This document shows, piece after piece, positions 19,141 to 30,841 of a stretch of 64,000 bases of DNA. Origin of the DNA: Areca catechu (taxonomy: Eukaryota; Streptophyta; Magnoliopsida; Arecales; Arecaceae); the NCBI GenBank assembly GCA_021397845.1, contig CM038052.1, forward strand, positions 37,122,449 through 37,186,448, written 5' to 3'. The translations under genes were made by a program, and so were the position numbers. Under the pieces are notes generated by a model. It was not told the DNA's origin, searched no databases, and saw only the letters and a program-made list of their open reading frames with translations. Numbering within the stretch: the stretch's first letter is position 1; every line of letters starts with the position of its first letter.

Positions 19141-19708
19141 TTTAGTATTTTTCACATCCCCCATGGGAGAATGCTCACACTGATGCACTCTCCAGGCTTG
19201 CGACCCTGTCAGACTTATTGCTGGGGTGCACCTTCATTGAATACCTAATGGTCCCCAGTTATGAAGTCGTGGGTGAGGTCCAACAAGTTGCCCTTAAGAT
19301 CCCTACATCAGGTACATAACCGACGACACCTTGCTTGAAGACTGCATGGAGGCTGGCCTCCTGAAGTGGAAGGCTGCTTGCTTCGTGCTCATGAACGAGC
19401 AGCTCTATCGAAGGTCCTACTCTTACCCCCTACTAAAATGTCCGAGACCATCAAAGGCTCTTTATATCCTCTAAGAGATACATAAGGGCATTTACGGGAA
19501 CCATGCAGGGAGCAGGACACTGGCTTACAAAGCCCTCCAGCAGGGATACAACTGGAAGACCATATAGGAAGATGCGGTCGAGTTCGTGCGAAAGTGTGAC
19601 CGTTGCTAGAGGTATGCCCACATCCAATGCCAACCGGCTTTCTTGCTATCCCAGTTCTCTTCTCCTTGGCTATTCGCCCAGTGGGGGATAGACATCCTGG
19701 GGTCTTTG
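19141..19708 (+). pseudogene. Element A integrase, truncated by element D
   Basis: A short linker with NAHTDALSRLATLSDLL precedes the integrase. The zinc-binding HHCC region follows: EIHKGIYGNHAGSRTLAYKA ... VEFVRKCDRC, then FAQWGIDILG, which opens the catalytic core. TAG stops at 19562 and 19606 replace family Gln codons. Element D begins at 19709, removing the rest of the catalytic domain. Confidence 0.8.
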
Positions 19709-21627
19709 TGATCATTGTCGTAGGTGGGAAAAAATAATTCACCAACTCAACTCTATAGCTAGGATGAGTCAGGATCGTATCATCATGGACCTTAGGACTA
19801 AGTTATGATTTAAAAAGGAAAGAAAAGTAATTGTTGTTAAAAGTAAAAGTGAACGAGTAATAAACTACTTCTAAGGTGAAAAGCAAGCAGGAGTGAATAT
19901 TTCAGGAGAGGAAAAGGATTGTGCAATGCTGAATTGCATTTCTCTTAAAATGTAATTGATTTTAGAGATCGACTTGTCTTCCCTTGGCACGCCCCGTACC
20001 TGTGGCAGATCACGGTGTGTCTTTGGTAGGCACTAGGTATCCAACTCTTCTTTTCTCGGCATGCCCTATACCCGTAATGGATCACAGTGTGTCTCCGAAA
20101 AGCAAGAACTATCTCTAACCTCAATCTAACATTAAAGCATAATAAACGATGAAAAAAGAGAATAAATATGCACAGAAAGAAAAGTATACTCTTTTATTGC
20201 AGAACGAGAAGTATAAAAGACTGATAACCAACTCTTCCCTACTGCACTTCAACACTAATTCATTTTAAGTAGATCCTCTCCTGTCCCCTATGCACAGGCT
20301 CTAAGGGACTCCGTGAAGTTGGAAGAGAGTGCAGATTGGAAACTAGTGCCAATGTAGTGGAAGTGGGAACCAAGCCAGTGTAATGAAAGTGGGAACCAAG
20401 CCAGTGCAATGGAAGTGGTTACTAGTCAGGGGTCAGAAAGATGATAGAGCAGAGAAGGAAGAAAAGAGGAATTGAAGTGGAATAGTAGAGGAATAAACGT
20501 GGAATAGATGGAATAGAAGTGGAATAAGAGTGGAATAAGGGGAATAGAGGAGGAATATGGGGAACAGGGAAATAGTAGTGGAATGGGAGAAGAGGCTCTG
20601 GGCCTCCATGTACTCCTCTGAACTGATCCCTGACTCCCTTTTATAGGCACAACCACAACCACCTTTTATTTCTTCAACAAGAATTCGTTTCATCATTTCA
20701 ACAACCCAACTGCATTCGTTCTACTATTGCATCATCCTCTGGACTCCCATCCTCCAAACTATCCTGCAATTGTTCAACCGAATTCAATTGTAACTAATTC
20801 CAGTTCCCATCATTCCAACAATCTCCAACTATCCCAATCGAACTCTAGCAAACCAATTGAACTTTGCTGATCTCTGTGGCTTGGATGAAGCTTCATGATC
20901 CCTATGGTTTAGTTGACTCCAATGTAGAAACCATGGAATGGGTGGTGGCGATGGCTATGGAGGAGGTGGCATGGCAAGCGATGGACAGTGTGGCTCGATC
21001 GAACAGGGATGGTCTTGGAGAGGGGTTGTTGTGGAAGTCTTGGAAACCAAGGATTTCGGCCGTGGGTACCTTTAGGCGATGAGGGAACGGACACCACCAT
21101 CTTCTCCGGCTGACGGTGGGTAGAATGGGAAGTCCCGTGGCTTAGGAAACATGGGACAATAGTGAAGACAAAGAATAGGAGAAACAACAATCTTCTGGCC
21201 ACTTTTCTAGCCATCAGGAGCTTCTCCGGCCGGCGAGGGAGTTGTCGGCAGGTTGGGCGATGATGGGGCAGTCTTCCTGGCAAGTTTGGGCTCAAATCGA
21301 GCCTTGTGGTCCATGGCTTTGTTCTGTGGACCACAGCCGTGGTAGATCATGGTCCATGAGGCACGAGGTAGACCGAGCGGCCGATCCATGGTGGATCGGC
21401 TACTCTAAATTTTGTGCAATCCTAGCTAACTCCTTTAAAGATCAATTTTGAGCTCGTTTTAAGTTTGATTTGAGTGCCGTTTGCACTGTTGGACTTCTAG
21501 AATTGAGCTCTTTATATTGGCAATATTTTTTCTATAAATGATATATAAAAGCATCAATTTTAAAAGGAATAAAGATAATTTAATTATTAAATTAATACTT
21601 TTATATATGTGTATAATGTAGTTATCA
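19709..21627 (-). repeat. Element D 3' LTR
   Basis: 1919 bp, TG...CA on both strands, matching 58481-58525 plus 61748-62975. On the minus strand it starts TGATAACTACATTATACACA and ends CAATGATCA. A TATA box (CCTATAAAAGG, 20637-20647) and a stretch of GTGGAATAG-type short repeats (about 20476-20585) lie in it. CTTTG (19704-19708) precedes it; its duplicate is not seen because the other end is rearranged. Confidence 0.85.
20637..20647 (-). promoter_or_regulatory. TATA box in the element D 3' LTR
   Basis: Minus-strand CCTATAAAAGG, conserved in the other LTR at 62610-62620. Transcription would run leftward. Confidence 0.6.
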
Positions 21628-21995
21628 TATCCCCCAACTTGAACTTTGCTCGTCCTCGAGTAAAGTAGATAGATTATCTATGTGTATGAACCCATCCTTG
21701 AATTGGATGTTAACCTAAGCAATCCTAAAGGTAGATGATACCTGGTCAGACCACTATCGAGATACTTTATCGGATTATTAATTCAACTCATTTAGTGGTT
21801 GGGTAAAGTCCATAAAGATTTTTAGAATTCTTCTTTTGCCAACTTTTCACCTCACTATTAAAATTCTCTAACTTTTTGGGATTTAGTTTAGTACCTTTTG
21901 CTTGCTGGTTTTTTCCCTTTTTTTAAAGTATAGTGTTATGTCCAAGCATCTTAAGTAATAGTATTCTTCCTTTTTGATACGAACCACAATGCTTA
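21628..21995 (-). other. Element D purine tract and 3' untranslated region, left part
   Basis: On the minus strand AAGTTGGGGGATA abuts the LTR start and serves as the polypurine tract. The rest is non-coding and continues at 55213 after element E. GCTTA (21991-21995) is the target of E. Confidence 0.6.
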
Positions 21996-23774
21996 TGTTG
22001 ACCCCATAAGTGATTTTGATGATAACCAAACATTGGTGCATGCATTTATTTTACTAACAACTCTTCAAGTGGTTTACAAGTTTTTGTAGGATGAATTCTT
22101 TGTTCGAATCTCAACTCCTATATTTTCATTTCTTGTTTTGAGTTGTGTTGTAATTGAATATTATAAAGAAGAACCCAAAGGAAAAATTAAGAAAGATCAT
22201 AAAATTGGGTTACTTCTAAATGTGTTTCAAGCTTTTAGTTTCTTAGAAACTTGTTGGAATTGAAGACATCTTGAAGCTTGAAGACTTGCTGGATGAAATC
22301 TGGAGAAAGACTGAGAAAAATCACTGAAACATTCATCCAAGCCGATTCGAAGAGAAGAGAGCCGACTCTGGCACATGTCACGCATGAGATTTCTGGCACA
22401 TAGAGATCCATCCAACTCTAAGGGACCCAAGCCGACTCGTTCATAGTAATAATTCTTGAATCAAACGGGTGAGCTGATCCAAGGGGAGTCCGAGCCGACT
22501 CTATCATATTGTTAGATATCCGAGCTGACTCTTCAGAAGATCAAGTCGACTCCTCCAGAGTCTAGAAAACATGTTCTGAGGATAATAGCCATCTGAGTTG
22601 ACTAGAATAGAAGTTAGCCGACTCGACCAAACTAACATGTTGAAGGCCTGAGGATCCGAGTCGACTAGAATCAAGACGAGCCGACTCTTACAGAGTGAGA
22701 AATTAGGATACTGTGCAAGCAAGCCGACTGGATTGAAGAGAGTCGACTCAACCAGAACAACTCTGAGGATCCGAGCCGACTCAAGTGATCTGAGCAACTC
22801 GAAGGTCGATTTCAGACTTGCAACAGCTAGTTCCAGAACTTAATTTTGAATCCAAAAAGTGCTCCAACGGTCAAATATCATATCCCAATGGTTTATAATG
22901 ACTAAACTGCTTTGGAATGATGGAAGGCCATATATTTAAGGGATTTGAACTGTTTGAGAGGGTTTTTGAAAGAGAGTGAATGCATTATTGAATATCTAAC
23001 CTATTAACAAAGAAGAGAGCATTAAGAACATTCAAGATAGCCTTCAAGTCTTCACCAACTCTCATCTGAAGCTTGAAGCACTTAGTAAAGAAGCAAAAGA
23101 AGCCATTAAAGTGCATTGAAGTGCATTCAAGTGGGCTTCTCTCGAGCTGCATCGGCAACCACTCGACAAAAATTTGTTTGTCATTTTGTGTTTTTCTTTT
23201 CAATTCATTTTGAATTATTGGATTATTGGTGAGCCCGGTTGAAAAACCAAATAGGTTCTTGGTGAGCCTTTGTTGAAAACCAAGTGTTAGGTTCTTGGTG
23301 ATCATGGTAAAACCAAGTTGGGTTATTGGTGAGCCCGGTTGAAAAACCATATAGGTTCTTGGTGAGCCTTTGTTGAAAACCAAGTATTGGGTTCTTGGTG
23401 ATCCTGGTAAAACCAAGTTGGATTTCTTTGGTGATCCTGAAAAAATCAAAGTGTAGAGATTTAGATTGTGAGCCTGTGAAAATAATTCGACTGTATTCCG
23501 GTGGGGGATATAGTAGAAATCCCAAGTGGTAATCTTAGATAGTGGACGTAGGAGCTGGGTTGCTCCAAACCATTATAATTATTTTGTGTTTGTGTTGTGC
23601 CGAAGCACTATAATTGTTGTGTGTTTGTGTTGTGCTTTGATTTGATTTAGCTTCAATAGTTAATTATTTTGTTACAGCACTTAACACCTTAAAAGGGATT
23701 TCAAATAGCACATAATTGTTTAAATTTCTTTAATTCCAATTCACCCCCCTCTTGGGAAAGCTACTTGGGCAACA
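21996..23774 (+). repeat. Element E 5' LTR
   Basis: 1779 bp, TGTTGACCCCATAAG...GGGCAACA. It contains about twelve GAGCCGACTC-like motifs between 22334 and 22780, a TATA-like sequence (TATATTTAAG, about 22930-22940) and two 100-bp tandem units around 23226-23425 built on TTGGTGAGCC and TTGGTGATCC. Confidence 0.92.
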
Positions 23775-23792
23775 ATTGGTATCAGAGTAGTG
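23775..23792 (+). other. Element E primer-binding site
   Basis: ATTGGTATCAGAGTAGTG directly follows the LTR end. It matches the initiator-tRNA-Met-type PBS TGGTATCAGAGC used by most plant copia elements. Confidence 0.85.
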
Positions 23793-23820
23793 TCTCCGAA
23801 TACATTTAGAGTAAAGATTG

Positions 23821-25681
23821 ATGGCTCATCCAATGAGTACATCATTGACCGAAGGCCAATCTACTAATAGACCTCCACTCTTCACTGGCACTAATTACTC
23901 TTACTGAAAAGCTATAATGAAAATCTATATACAAACTGTCGATTTTCAATTATGGAAGGTCATTCTAAAAGGGCCACATATTTCCATGATTAAAATTAAT
24001 GGCATGGATGTCCCAAAGCTTGAAGAGGACTGGGATGAACACGACATGAAGTTGGGAGAATTAAATGCCAAAGCAATGAATCTATTATACTGTGCTTTGG
24101 ATGCTAATAAGTTTAATCGAATTTTCACTTGCTCTTCAGCAAAGAAAATTTGGGATAAACTCGAAGTGACCCATGAAGGAACTTCCAAGTGAAGACTTCG
24201 AAAATAAATCTTCTTGTACACAATTATGAATTGTTTAAAATGGAATCTACTGAAATCATATCTACCATATTTACTCAATTTACAGATATTATTAATGATT
24301 TAAAAAGTCTTGGCAAGGTTTACTCAAATGCTGATTTAGTACAGAAGATCTTAAAATTACTTCTGGACAAATGGGATCCCAAAGTGACTGCCATCCAGAA
24401 AGCAAAAGATTTAAACACTTTATCTCTGGATGAACTAATGGGTTCTCTCATCACTCATGAATTGGCCATATAGCATAGAACTAATGATGATCAAAAGAAG
24501 AAGAAGACAATTGCCTTCAAAGCTGCATTGGACTCAAAGAAAGATGAGGAATCGGAAGATGACTCCACCTTCTCCGAAGATGATCTAGAAGACAAAGATA
24601 TCACAATGGTCGTGAGGAGATTTAGAAGGTTTATAGGAAAGAAGAAAGGAAGATTCAATAGAAAATTCCATAAACGAAGAGAGCATTCCAAGGACAAGGA
24701 CAAGGATAAAGAAAAGGATAAAGAACAAGTGCCCACATGCTACGAACGTAAGAAACTGGGGCATATTCATCCAGATTGTCCACTACTAAAGAAAGTCTTC
24801 AAGAAAAAGAAGAAGGCGATGGTTGCCACATGGAGCGATAGCGAGGAATCCACCTCAACTGAAGAGGAAGGATCACAAAAACTGCTAATTTATGTCTAAT
24901 GGGTCTCGAGGATGAGGTAACATCCCCCAATGCTCAAATTGAATTTATATTTGATGAATTAAATTTTGCTTTTCATGATTTATTATCTGAATTTAAAAAA
25001 ACTGGAGTAAAGATTAGATCCTTAAAGAATATCAATGATTCTTTATTAAGAGAAAAAGAAGAGATTTGATAAAAGAATAACGTGTTGCAAAAAGATTTAC
25101 ATGTCCTTTCTAAAAAGTATAAAGCTTTGAAAACTAAAACTAATGCATGTCTAAACAAAAATAAAGCTTTGACTAATGAAAATATTAATTTGAAAACAGA
25201 GGTTGAAAAACTCAAGCTACTTGTTGAAAAACTTACATTATCTTCTAACAAGCTTGAGCTGATTTTAAAAGATCAAAGAATTTCTGGAAACAAAGCTGGA
25301 ATTGGTTTTAATTCTTCAAATTCAAATAGAATTTTAGCAACTACTTTTGTGAAACCAAAAGCTTACATTCCAAAATTTACATCTCAAAAGGCTTTTGTAA
25401 CAAATGGTTCTGCTTCTACTTCTAAAACTACATTGTATATTCCTAAGAGCTCTAATAGAAAATCTTTTATTTCTGCATCTCGTGCATCAACATCTAGAAC
25501 TTCAAAATCTACATCTTTTCAAAATTCTAGAATTGAATGTTTTGCATGCAAAGGGTTAGGACATAAAGCTTTTGAATGTAATATATTTAGAAATGTCAAA
25601 AGTAAAGTAAGAAAGATTTGGATTTCCAAAGGAACCATCTCCGCTAACTTGCAAGGACCCAAGTTTGCTTGGGTACCTTAA
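23821..25681 (+). pseudogene. Element E gag (broken)
   Basis: ATG at 23821 (MAHPMSTSLTEGQ). An in-frame TGA at 23905 replaces Trp in the conserved NYSYW position. The copia gag core follows (NAKAMNLLYCALDANKFNRI, KIWDKLEVTHEGTSK), then after a frameshift FTDIINDLKSLGK and LQKAKDL-like helices. The region also holds Lys/Asp-rich sequence, a damaged zinc knuckle (CYERKKLGHIHPDC, second Cys replaced by Arg, about 24738-24779), a coiled coil (about 25085-25280) and a second, intact knuckle (CFACKGLGHKAFEC, about 25538-25579). The length and two-knuckle layout suit the long SIRE gag. Confidence 0.8.
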
Positions 25682-26704
25682 AGAACTTCTTGATTGTCTT
25701 GCAGTCCAAAAATTGAAGAAAAGGTGTATCTCGACAATGGCTGTTCAAGGCATATGACGGGTGACAAAGATCAGTTTATCATCCTGGAAATGAAAGAAGG
25801 ACATATGGTTTCTTTTGGAGATAATGGTAAGGAAAAAATAATCGAAATCGTAAGATCAAGATAACTCCTGTACTTTTATTGAAAATGTATTGCTAGTAGA
25901 TAAATTGAAGCATAATTTGTTGAGTATCAGTCAATTATGTGATAAAGGCTTCAAGGTTATCTTTGAATCATCTATGTGTATTGTAATAAACTCTCTTGAT
26001 TCTGGTAGTATATTCATTGGACATAGACTTGGAAATATTTATGTGGTTGATCTTAATGATCTTTCCATGTCAAATAGTTCCAGTCTAGTTGCAATGAATA
26101 CTAAGATCAAGGAGTCTTGTTTACTTTGGCATAGACGATTAGGTCATGCTAGCATGCATACTATTACCAAGTTAATTTCCGAAAACCTAGTTAGAGGTAT
26201 GCCTAAGTTTAAAGTAGACTTTGATTATGTTTGTGATTCATGCCAAATGGGAAAACAAACTAGGAGGAGTTTTAAACCCAAAAATATGATTTCAACTACT
26301 AGACCTCCAGAGCTACTTCACATGGACTTATTTGGACCAACTAGGATAACAAGCCTAGGAGGTATGAAATATGCCCTTGTGATTGTAGATGATTTTTCTA
26401 GATTTATTTAGGTTTTGTTTATTGCTCATAAAGATGAAACCTTTAAAGTATTTCAAAAATTTCATAAGAAGGTTTCAAATCAGAAAAATCTTTCAATAAT
26501 TTCAATTAAGAGTGATCATGGCACTGAATTTGAAAATCAATTTTTTGATGATTATTGCATAGAAAACAACATTGATCACAACTTCTCCGCTCATAGAAAC
26601 CACAACAAAATGGTGTTGTAGAGAGAAAAAATAGGACTTTGGAAGAGAGAGCCTGAACAATGTTATGTGAAGGCAATCTTCCAAGATACTTTTAGGCAGA
26701 AGCG
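25682..26704 (+). pseudogene. Element E protease and integrase (broken)
   Basis: The protease motif reads YLDNGCSRHMTGD (about 25730), where SIRE elements have DSGCS. From 25890 the frame gives LKHNLLSISQLCDKGF, then the integrase zinc finger (LWHRRLGHAS ... CDSCQMGK). The catalytic core follows with Asp at HMDLFGPT and Asp at SDHGTEF; the Glu region is frameshifted near 26600-26640. TAG at 26409 replaces Trp after RFI. Integration would not be possible. Confidence 0.85.
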
Positions 26705-27132
26705 GTGAATGCTGCTTGTTACATTTTAAACTGCATTTTGATCCATCCTATTTTGAAGAAAATCCCCTATGAGCTTTGGAATGAAAAGAAACCCAATATT
26801 AATTATTTTCATATTTTTAGATGTAAATGCTTCATGCTTAACAACGGTAAAGATAATCTAGAAAAATTTGATGCTAAATCTGATGAAGCAGTTTTTCTTG
26901 GTTATTCGTTACATAGCAAAGTATATAGAGTATTTAATAAAAGAACTCTTAATGTAAAAGAGTCCATGTATATTATATTTGATGAAACTAACCCTTCACC
27001 TTCTAAGAAAAAAAGTGCATAGACAATGATACATGTACAATTCAAAAGAAAATGGAAGACATGAGAATACAAGAAAGACCAATTGAAGAAGGAGAAGAAA
27101 TGGTAAGTAAGGATCATGTAGATCTACCAAGA
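26705..27132 (+). pseudogene. Element E integrase C-terminal region and linker
   Basis: NAACYILNCILIHPILKKIP, YELWNEKKPNINYFHIFRCK and VFLGYSLHSKVYRVFNKRT form the conserved end of copia integrase, followed by the variable linker before reverse transcriptase. TAG at 27020. Confidence 0.75.
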
Positions 27133-27850
27133 GAATGGAGGTACGTAACTTCTCATCCAAAAGAATAAATTATCGGTGATCCTTTACAAGGTATTAGGAC
27201 TAGGTCATCATATAGAAATGCACATGATTACCTAGCCTTTGTATTCTAAATAGAACCACATATCTTAGAAGAAGCTAAAAATGATCCAAACTGGATGATG
27301 GCCATATATGAAGAATTAAACCAGTTTAAAAGAAACAAGGTATGGATATTAGTTGATAGACCTTCAGACCATCCACTCATAGGAACCAAATGGGTCTATA
27401 GAAACAAATTAGATGAGCAAGAAAATATAGTAAGAAACAAAGCTATATTAGTGGCTAAGGAATATAACAAAGAAGAGGGCATTGATTTTGATGAAACAAA
27501 TGCACCTGTAGCAAGACTAGAAGTCATTAGATTACTTCTTGCATTTGCTTGCTACATGAATTTTAAACTTTTTCAAATGGATGTGAAAAGTGCATTTTTA
27601 AACGGTTTCATTTCAGAACAAGTTTTTGTAGAACAACCACCAGATTTTAAAGATCATGTTTTTCCAAACCATGTGTTTAAATTGAATAAAGTTTTATATG
27701 ATTTGAAATAAGCACCTAGAGCCTGCTATGAAAGACTTAGCACCTTTTGATTAAAAATAATTTTTCAAGAGGAAATGTTAATAAAACTCTTTTCATCAAA
27801 AAGAAAAATAATGATATATTAGTTGTACAAATTTATGTTGATGATATTAT
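27133..27850 (+). pseudogene. Element E reverse transcriptase, N-terminal half (split by F1)
   Basis: Copia reverse transcriptase: EELNQFKRNKVWILVDRP, GTKWVYRNKLDEQ, VAKEYNKEEGIDFDET, QMDVKSAFLNGFISEQVFV, then TAA in place of Gln after YDLK (27709-27711). After frameshifts it reaches the catalytic YVDD at about 27836-27847. F1 begins three bases later. The protein resumes at 49325. Confidence 0.88.
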
Positions 27851-28854
27851 GATGGGGATCTAGGGTAGGTCCATGGTAGGTTTGGATATTTTTTTTATTT
27901 TTTATAATTTTTTTGTATTTTTTATTTTTTATTCTCGCTATTCCACCTATTCCCGCTATTCTGGTTTTATTCTTGGTTTATCTCCGAGTTATCCCAACCT
28001 TATTCCATCTCCTGCATCCTTCTCCTATGTTTTTTTTAAAACTTTCGAACCCTAGCCGCCACACCCTCTGCGCCTAGATTCGGGTCACCCGACCCCGGGC
28101 CGCCCCCGCCGGCCCACGCGTCGGCCCACGCCGACCCCGCCCTCGCCAGAAATCTGATGTCCGCTGCCCTCACCCGTGGAAGACGAACGGCTCTGGGAAG
28201 ACCAACTGTCGCCCATGTCCCACGGCCACCGCCGCCGCTTGCCACCGCCGGCCTGCCACCGGCGCACGCCCGTCACCCACCGGCTCACGCCCGACCACCG
28301 GAGGGCTCCCGCCGGTGCCCTTGGGCCCCAAGGCCGTGGGAAGCCCAAGCGGCACGGCGTGCGTACAGTGTCGCCCTTGCACCATCGCCCGCCTGCACCA
28401 CCGCCCACCTGCACTGCTGCCCGCTGCCGGTCCGCCGCTCGCTGGGCCGCCGGAGGCCTCGCCGGAGGCCTCGCCGTGGGAGACCAAATGGCATGCTCAG
28501 CGTGCCGTGTCGTGCCCCCTGTGCTGCCTCACCTGCAGCCCGCCGCCAGCCCTCCGTCGCTCGCCGTCCGCCGGCCCTGTCCGCCGCCCGCCGGCCCCAT
28601 CCGTCGCTCGCTTCCCGGCCATCCTCTGGTGCCCCTCCGGAGTGGTTCCCTCTCTGTCTACGGTCATGAGATGAGTTTGCACGGATTTCAGAGCATCCCA
28701 ATATTCAGAGCAGCATGCTTTCTGGAGCAGATCATCAAGCTGACACACTTCTTAGAGCAGATCAGCACCAATATTGATGTAGCACAGTTTTTGATGTAAT
28801 TTATTTTTTTTTATAGTTTTCTTAGAGGCTAAGAAAATGAGGGTTTTGGTTTTT

Positions 28855-28864
28855 CTATATAAAG
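28855..28864 (+). promoter_or_regulatory. TATA box of the F1 first LTR
   Basis: CTATATAAAG followed by GCCCCC. Identical in the second LTR at 30501-30510 and present on the minus strand in F2 and F3, so it is a conserved promoter element of the family. Confidence 0.7.
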
Positions 28865-29389
28865 GCCCCCTCTCCCTCTGTAATAATCAGAAGTTTTGAT
28901 ATAAATTTTGGGTTTTCCCTGGGTTCTGGTTCTGGGCTGAGTCCCGTCTTTTCTTCACCTGCGGGTGTCGAGGGGTGTGAGACCCCATTTCCTTCACTCG
29001 CATGCGAGCGTCGAGGGGCGCGAGGCCCTAGTTATCCCCCTTTTCCATCAAGTCCCCCTTTAGGTCTAGGGATTTTTCTTTATGGCCCTAGGTAGAGATT
29101 TGGGTGGGATGCCCTAGGCTCCATGTGTAGTGAGATGGGTGGGATGCCCTAGACTACATGTAGTGGGGTGGGTTAGATGCCCTAGAGGTGCAACGTCTCT
29201 CCGTGAAGATGAGTCCCCGGTCCTAGAGTGTCCATGTTTCCTATCCTCCATCCCATGTTTCTCCACCAAAAAGTTGAAAACCAAAAGAGTTCGGCTGTTT
29301 TAGGTTTTAGTGTCAGTTCATCCTAGTCCCGGGAGGCTTCTTAGCCCTCCCATGGTCCTAGTTTGTTTAGGTGTTTTCCATGTTTTTCC

Positions 29390-29395
29390 AATAAA
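29390..29395 (+). terminator. Poly(A) signal in the F1 first LTR
   Basis: AATAAA 30 bp before the LTR end, conserved in the second LTR at 49284-49289. It would end transcripts started in the first LTR unless bypassed. Confidence 0.55.
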
Positions 29396-29425
29396 TCAGG
29401 TTATGTCTTTACCCGTCCCGCATCA

Positions 29426-29509
29426 ATTTGGTATCAGAGTGAGTTGTGGATTAGGATGTGCTCCATTTTTCGAACTCGACGGAGTCAAGTTCTTCGTGAT
29501 CGAGAAGAA
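29426..29509 (+). other. F1 interior: primer-binding site plus purine tract in 84 bp
   Basis: Opens with ATTTGGTATCAGAGTGAG, a PBS of the initiator-Met type, and closes with CGAGAAGAA just before the second LTR, acting as the purine primer. Between them, AACTCGACGGAGTC and AGTTCTTC are also found in the 86-bp interior of F2. These are the minimal cis signals for reverse transcription; no protein is encoded. Confidence 0.85.
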
Positions 29510-30841
29510 TGATGGGGATCCAGGGCAGGTCCAGGGCAGGTATGGGTATTTTTTTTAATTTTTCTCGCATTTTTTTATTTTTCTATTCTCCCTATTCCAT
29601 CTATTCCCACTATTCTGGTTTTATTCTTGGTTTATCCCTGAGTTATCCCAGCCTTATTCCATCTCCTGCATCCTTTTCCCGTGTTTTTTCTAAAACTTCC
29701 AAACCCTAGCTGCCACCACTTCCCGTCCCAGATCCGGGCTGCCCGACCCCCGGCCGCCCCAATCGGCTCTCCCGCCGGCCCATGCCGGCCCCGCCCTCGC
29801 TGGAAATCCGGCGTTCGCCGCCCTCGCCCATGGAAGACGAACGGCCATGGGAAGACCAACCGTCGCCCATGTCTCACGGCCGCCGCTGCCGCTTACCACC
29901 GTTGGCCTACCACCGATCGCCCGCCCGCCGCCCGTCGGCTCACGCCCAACCGCCGGAGGGCCCCTGCAGGCGCCCTTGGGCCCCACGGTCGTGGGAAGCC
30001 CAAGCGGCACAGCGTGCGTACCATGCCGCCCCTGCACCACCGCCCACCTGCATCGCCACCCTCCTACTGCCGCCCGCTGTCGGTCCACCGATCGCTGGGC
30101 CGCCGGAGGCCTCGCCGGTGCCTAGGAGGTCTCCTACGACCGTGGGAGACCAAACGGCATGCCCAGCGTGCCATGCCGTGCCCTTGTGCCGCCTTGCCTG
30201 CAGCCTGCCACCAGCCCTTCGCCGCTCGCTATCCGCCGGCCCCGTCCGCCGCCCGCTTCCCGGCCATCTGCTGGTGCCCCGCCAGAGTGGTTCCCTCCCT
30301 ATCCATGGTCGTGAGATGAGTTTGCATGGATTTTAGAGCATCCTAGTATTCAGAGCAGCATGCTTTCTAGAGCAGATCATCAAGCCGACATGCTTCTCAA
30401 AGCAGATCAGCATAAATATTGATGCAGCATAGTTTTTGATGTAATTTATTTTTCTTTTTTAGTTTTCTTAGAGGCTAAGAAAATGAGGGTTTTGGCTTTT
30501 CTATATAAAGGCCCCCTCTCCCCCTGTAATAATCAGAACTTTTGATATAAATTTTTGGATTTTCCTTGGGTTCTGGTTCTGAGCTGAGGCCCGTCTTTCC
30601 TTCACCTGCGGGTGTCGAGGAGTGTGAGACCCCACTTCCTTCGCTCGCATGCGAGCATCGAGGGGCACGAGGCCCTAGTTATCCCCTTTTTCTATCGAGT
30701 CCCCCTCTAGGTCTAGGGATTTTTTTTTACGGCCCCAGGTAGTGATTTGGGTGGGATGTCCTAAGCTCCACATGTAGTGAGATGGGTGGGACGCCCTAGA
30801 CTACATGTAGTGGGGTGGGTGAGATGCTCTAGAGGTGCGAC
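29510..30841 (+). repeat. F1 second LTR, left segment
   Basis: Matches 27851-29190 with roughly 8% difference in the part compared by eye. Includes the GC-rich block (about 29750-30290) and the TATA box (30501-30510). The last five bases GCGAC (30837-30841) are the target of G; the LTR resumes at 49089. Confidence 0.88.

Larger units (their letters stand above)
2709..19708 (+). mobile_element. Element A: decayed Tat-like Ty3/gypsy retrotransposon, 3' part missing
   Basis: Oldest layer seen. The 5' LTR starts TGATGTGGCGAGCC at 2709 and is interrupted by the solo LTR at 3744-14689. It resumes at 14690 and ends ...GGCAACA at 15052. A PBS, gag, zinc knuckle, protease, reverse transcriptase, RNase H, a second archaeal-type RNase H and the start of integrase follow. 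The second RNase H is characteristic of the Tat lineage. The Athila-like element D cuts the integrase at 19708; no 3' LTR of A is in the window. The coding region carries about twenty stops plus frameshifts, so A cannot encode proteins. Confidence 0.85.
27851..29425 (+). repeat. F1 first LTR
   Basis: 1575 bp. The first 220 bp are T-rich, followed by a very GC-rich block (about 28080-28660), a TATA box (28855-28864), three copies of a GGGTGGGATGCCCTAG-type motif (about 29103-29185) and AATAAA at 29390. The order suggests U3 to about 28885, then R, then a short U5. Many overlapping frames are open in the GC-rich block on both strands, which GC content alone can explain. Confidence 0.88.

Noticed and set aside
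20426..20696. Minus-strand Ser/Tyr/Ile/Pro-rich frames in the element D LTR
   Set aside because: They are translations of the GTGGAATAG-type short repeats and the equivalent frame is not kept in the other LTR.
28085..28748. Long overlapping frames on both strands of the F LTR GC-rich block
   Set aside because: Up to five frames are open at once, as expected from high GC; composition is Pro/Arg/Ala/Gly-rich and indels between copies shift the frame.
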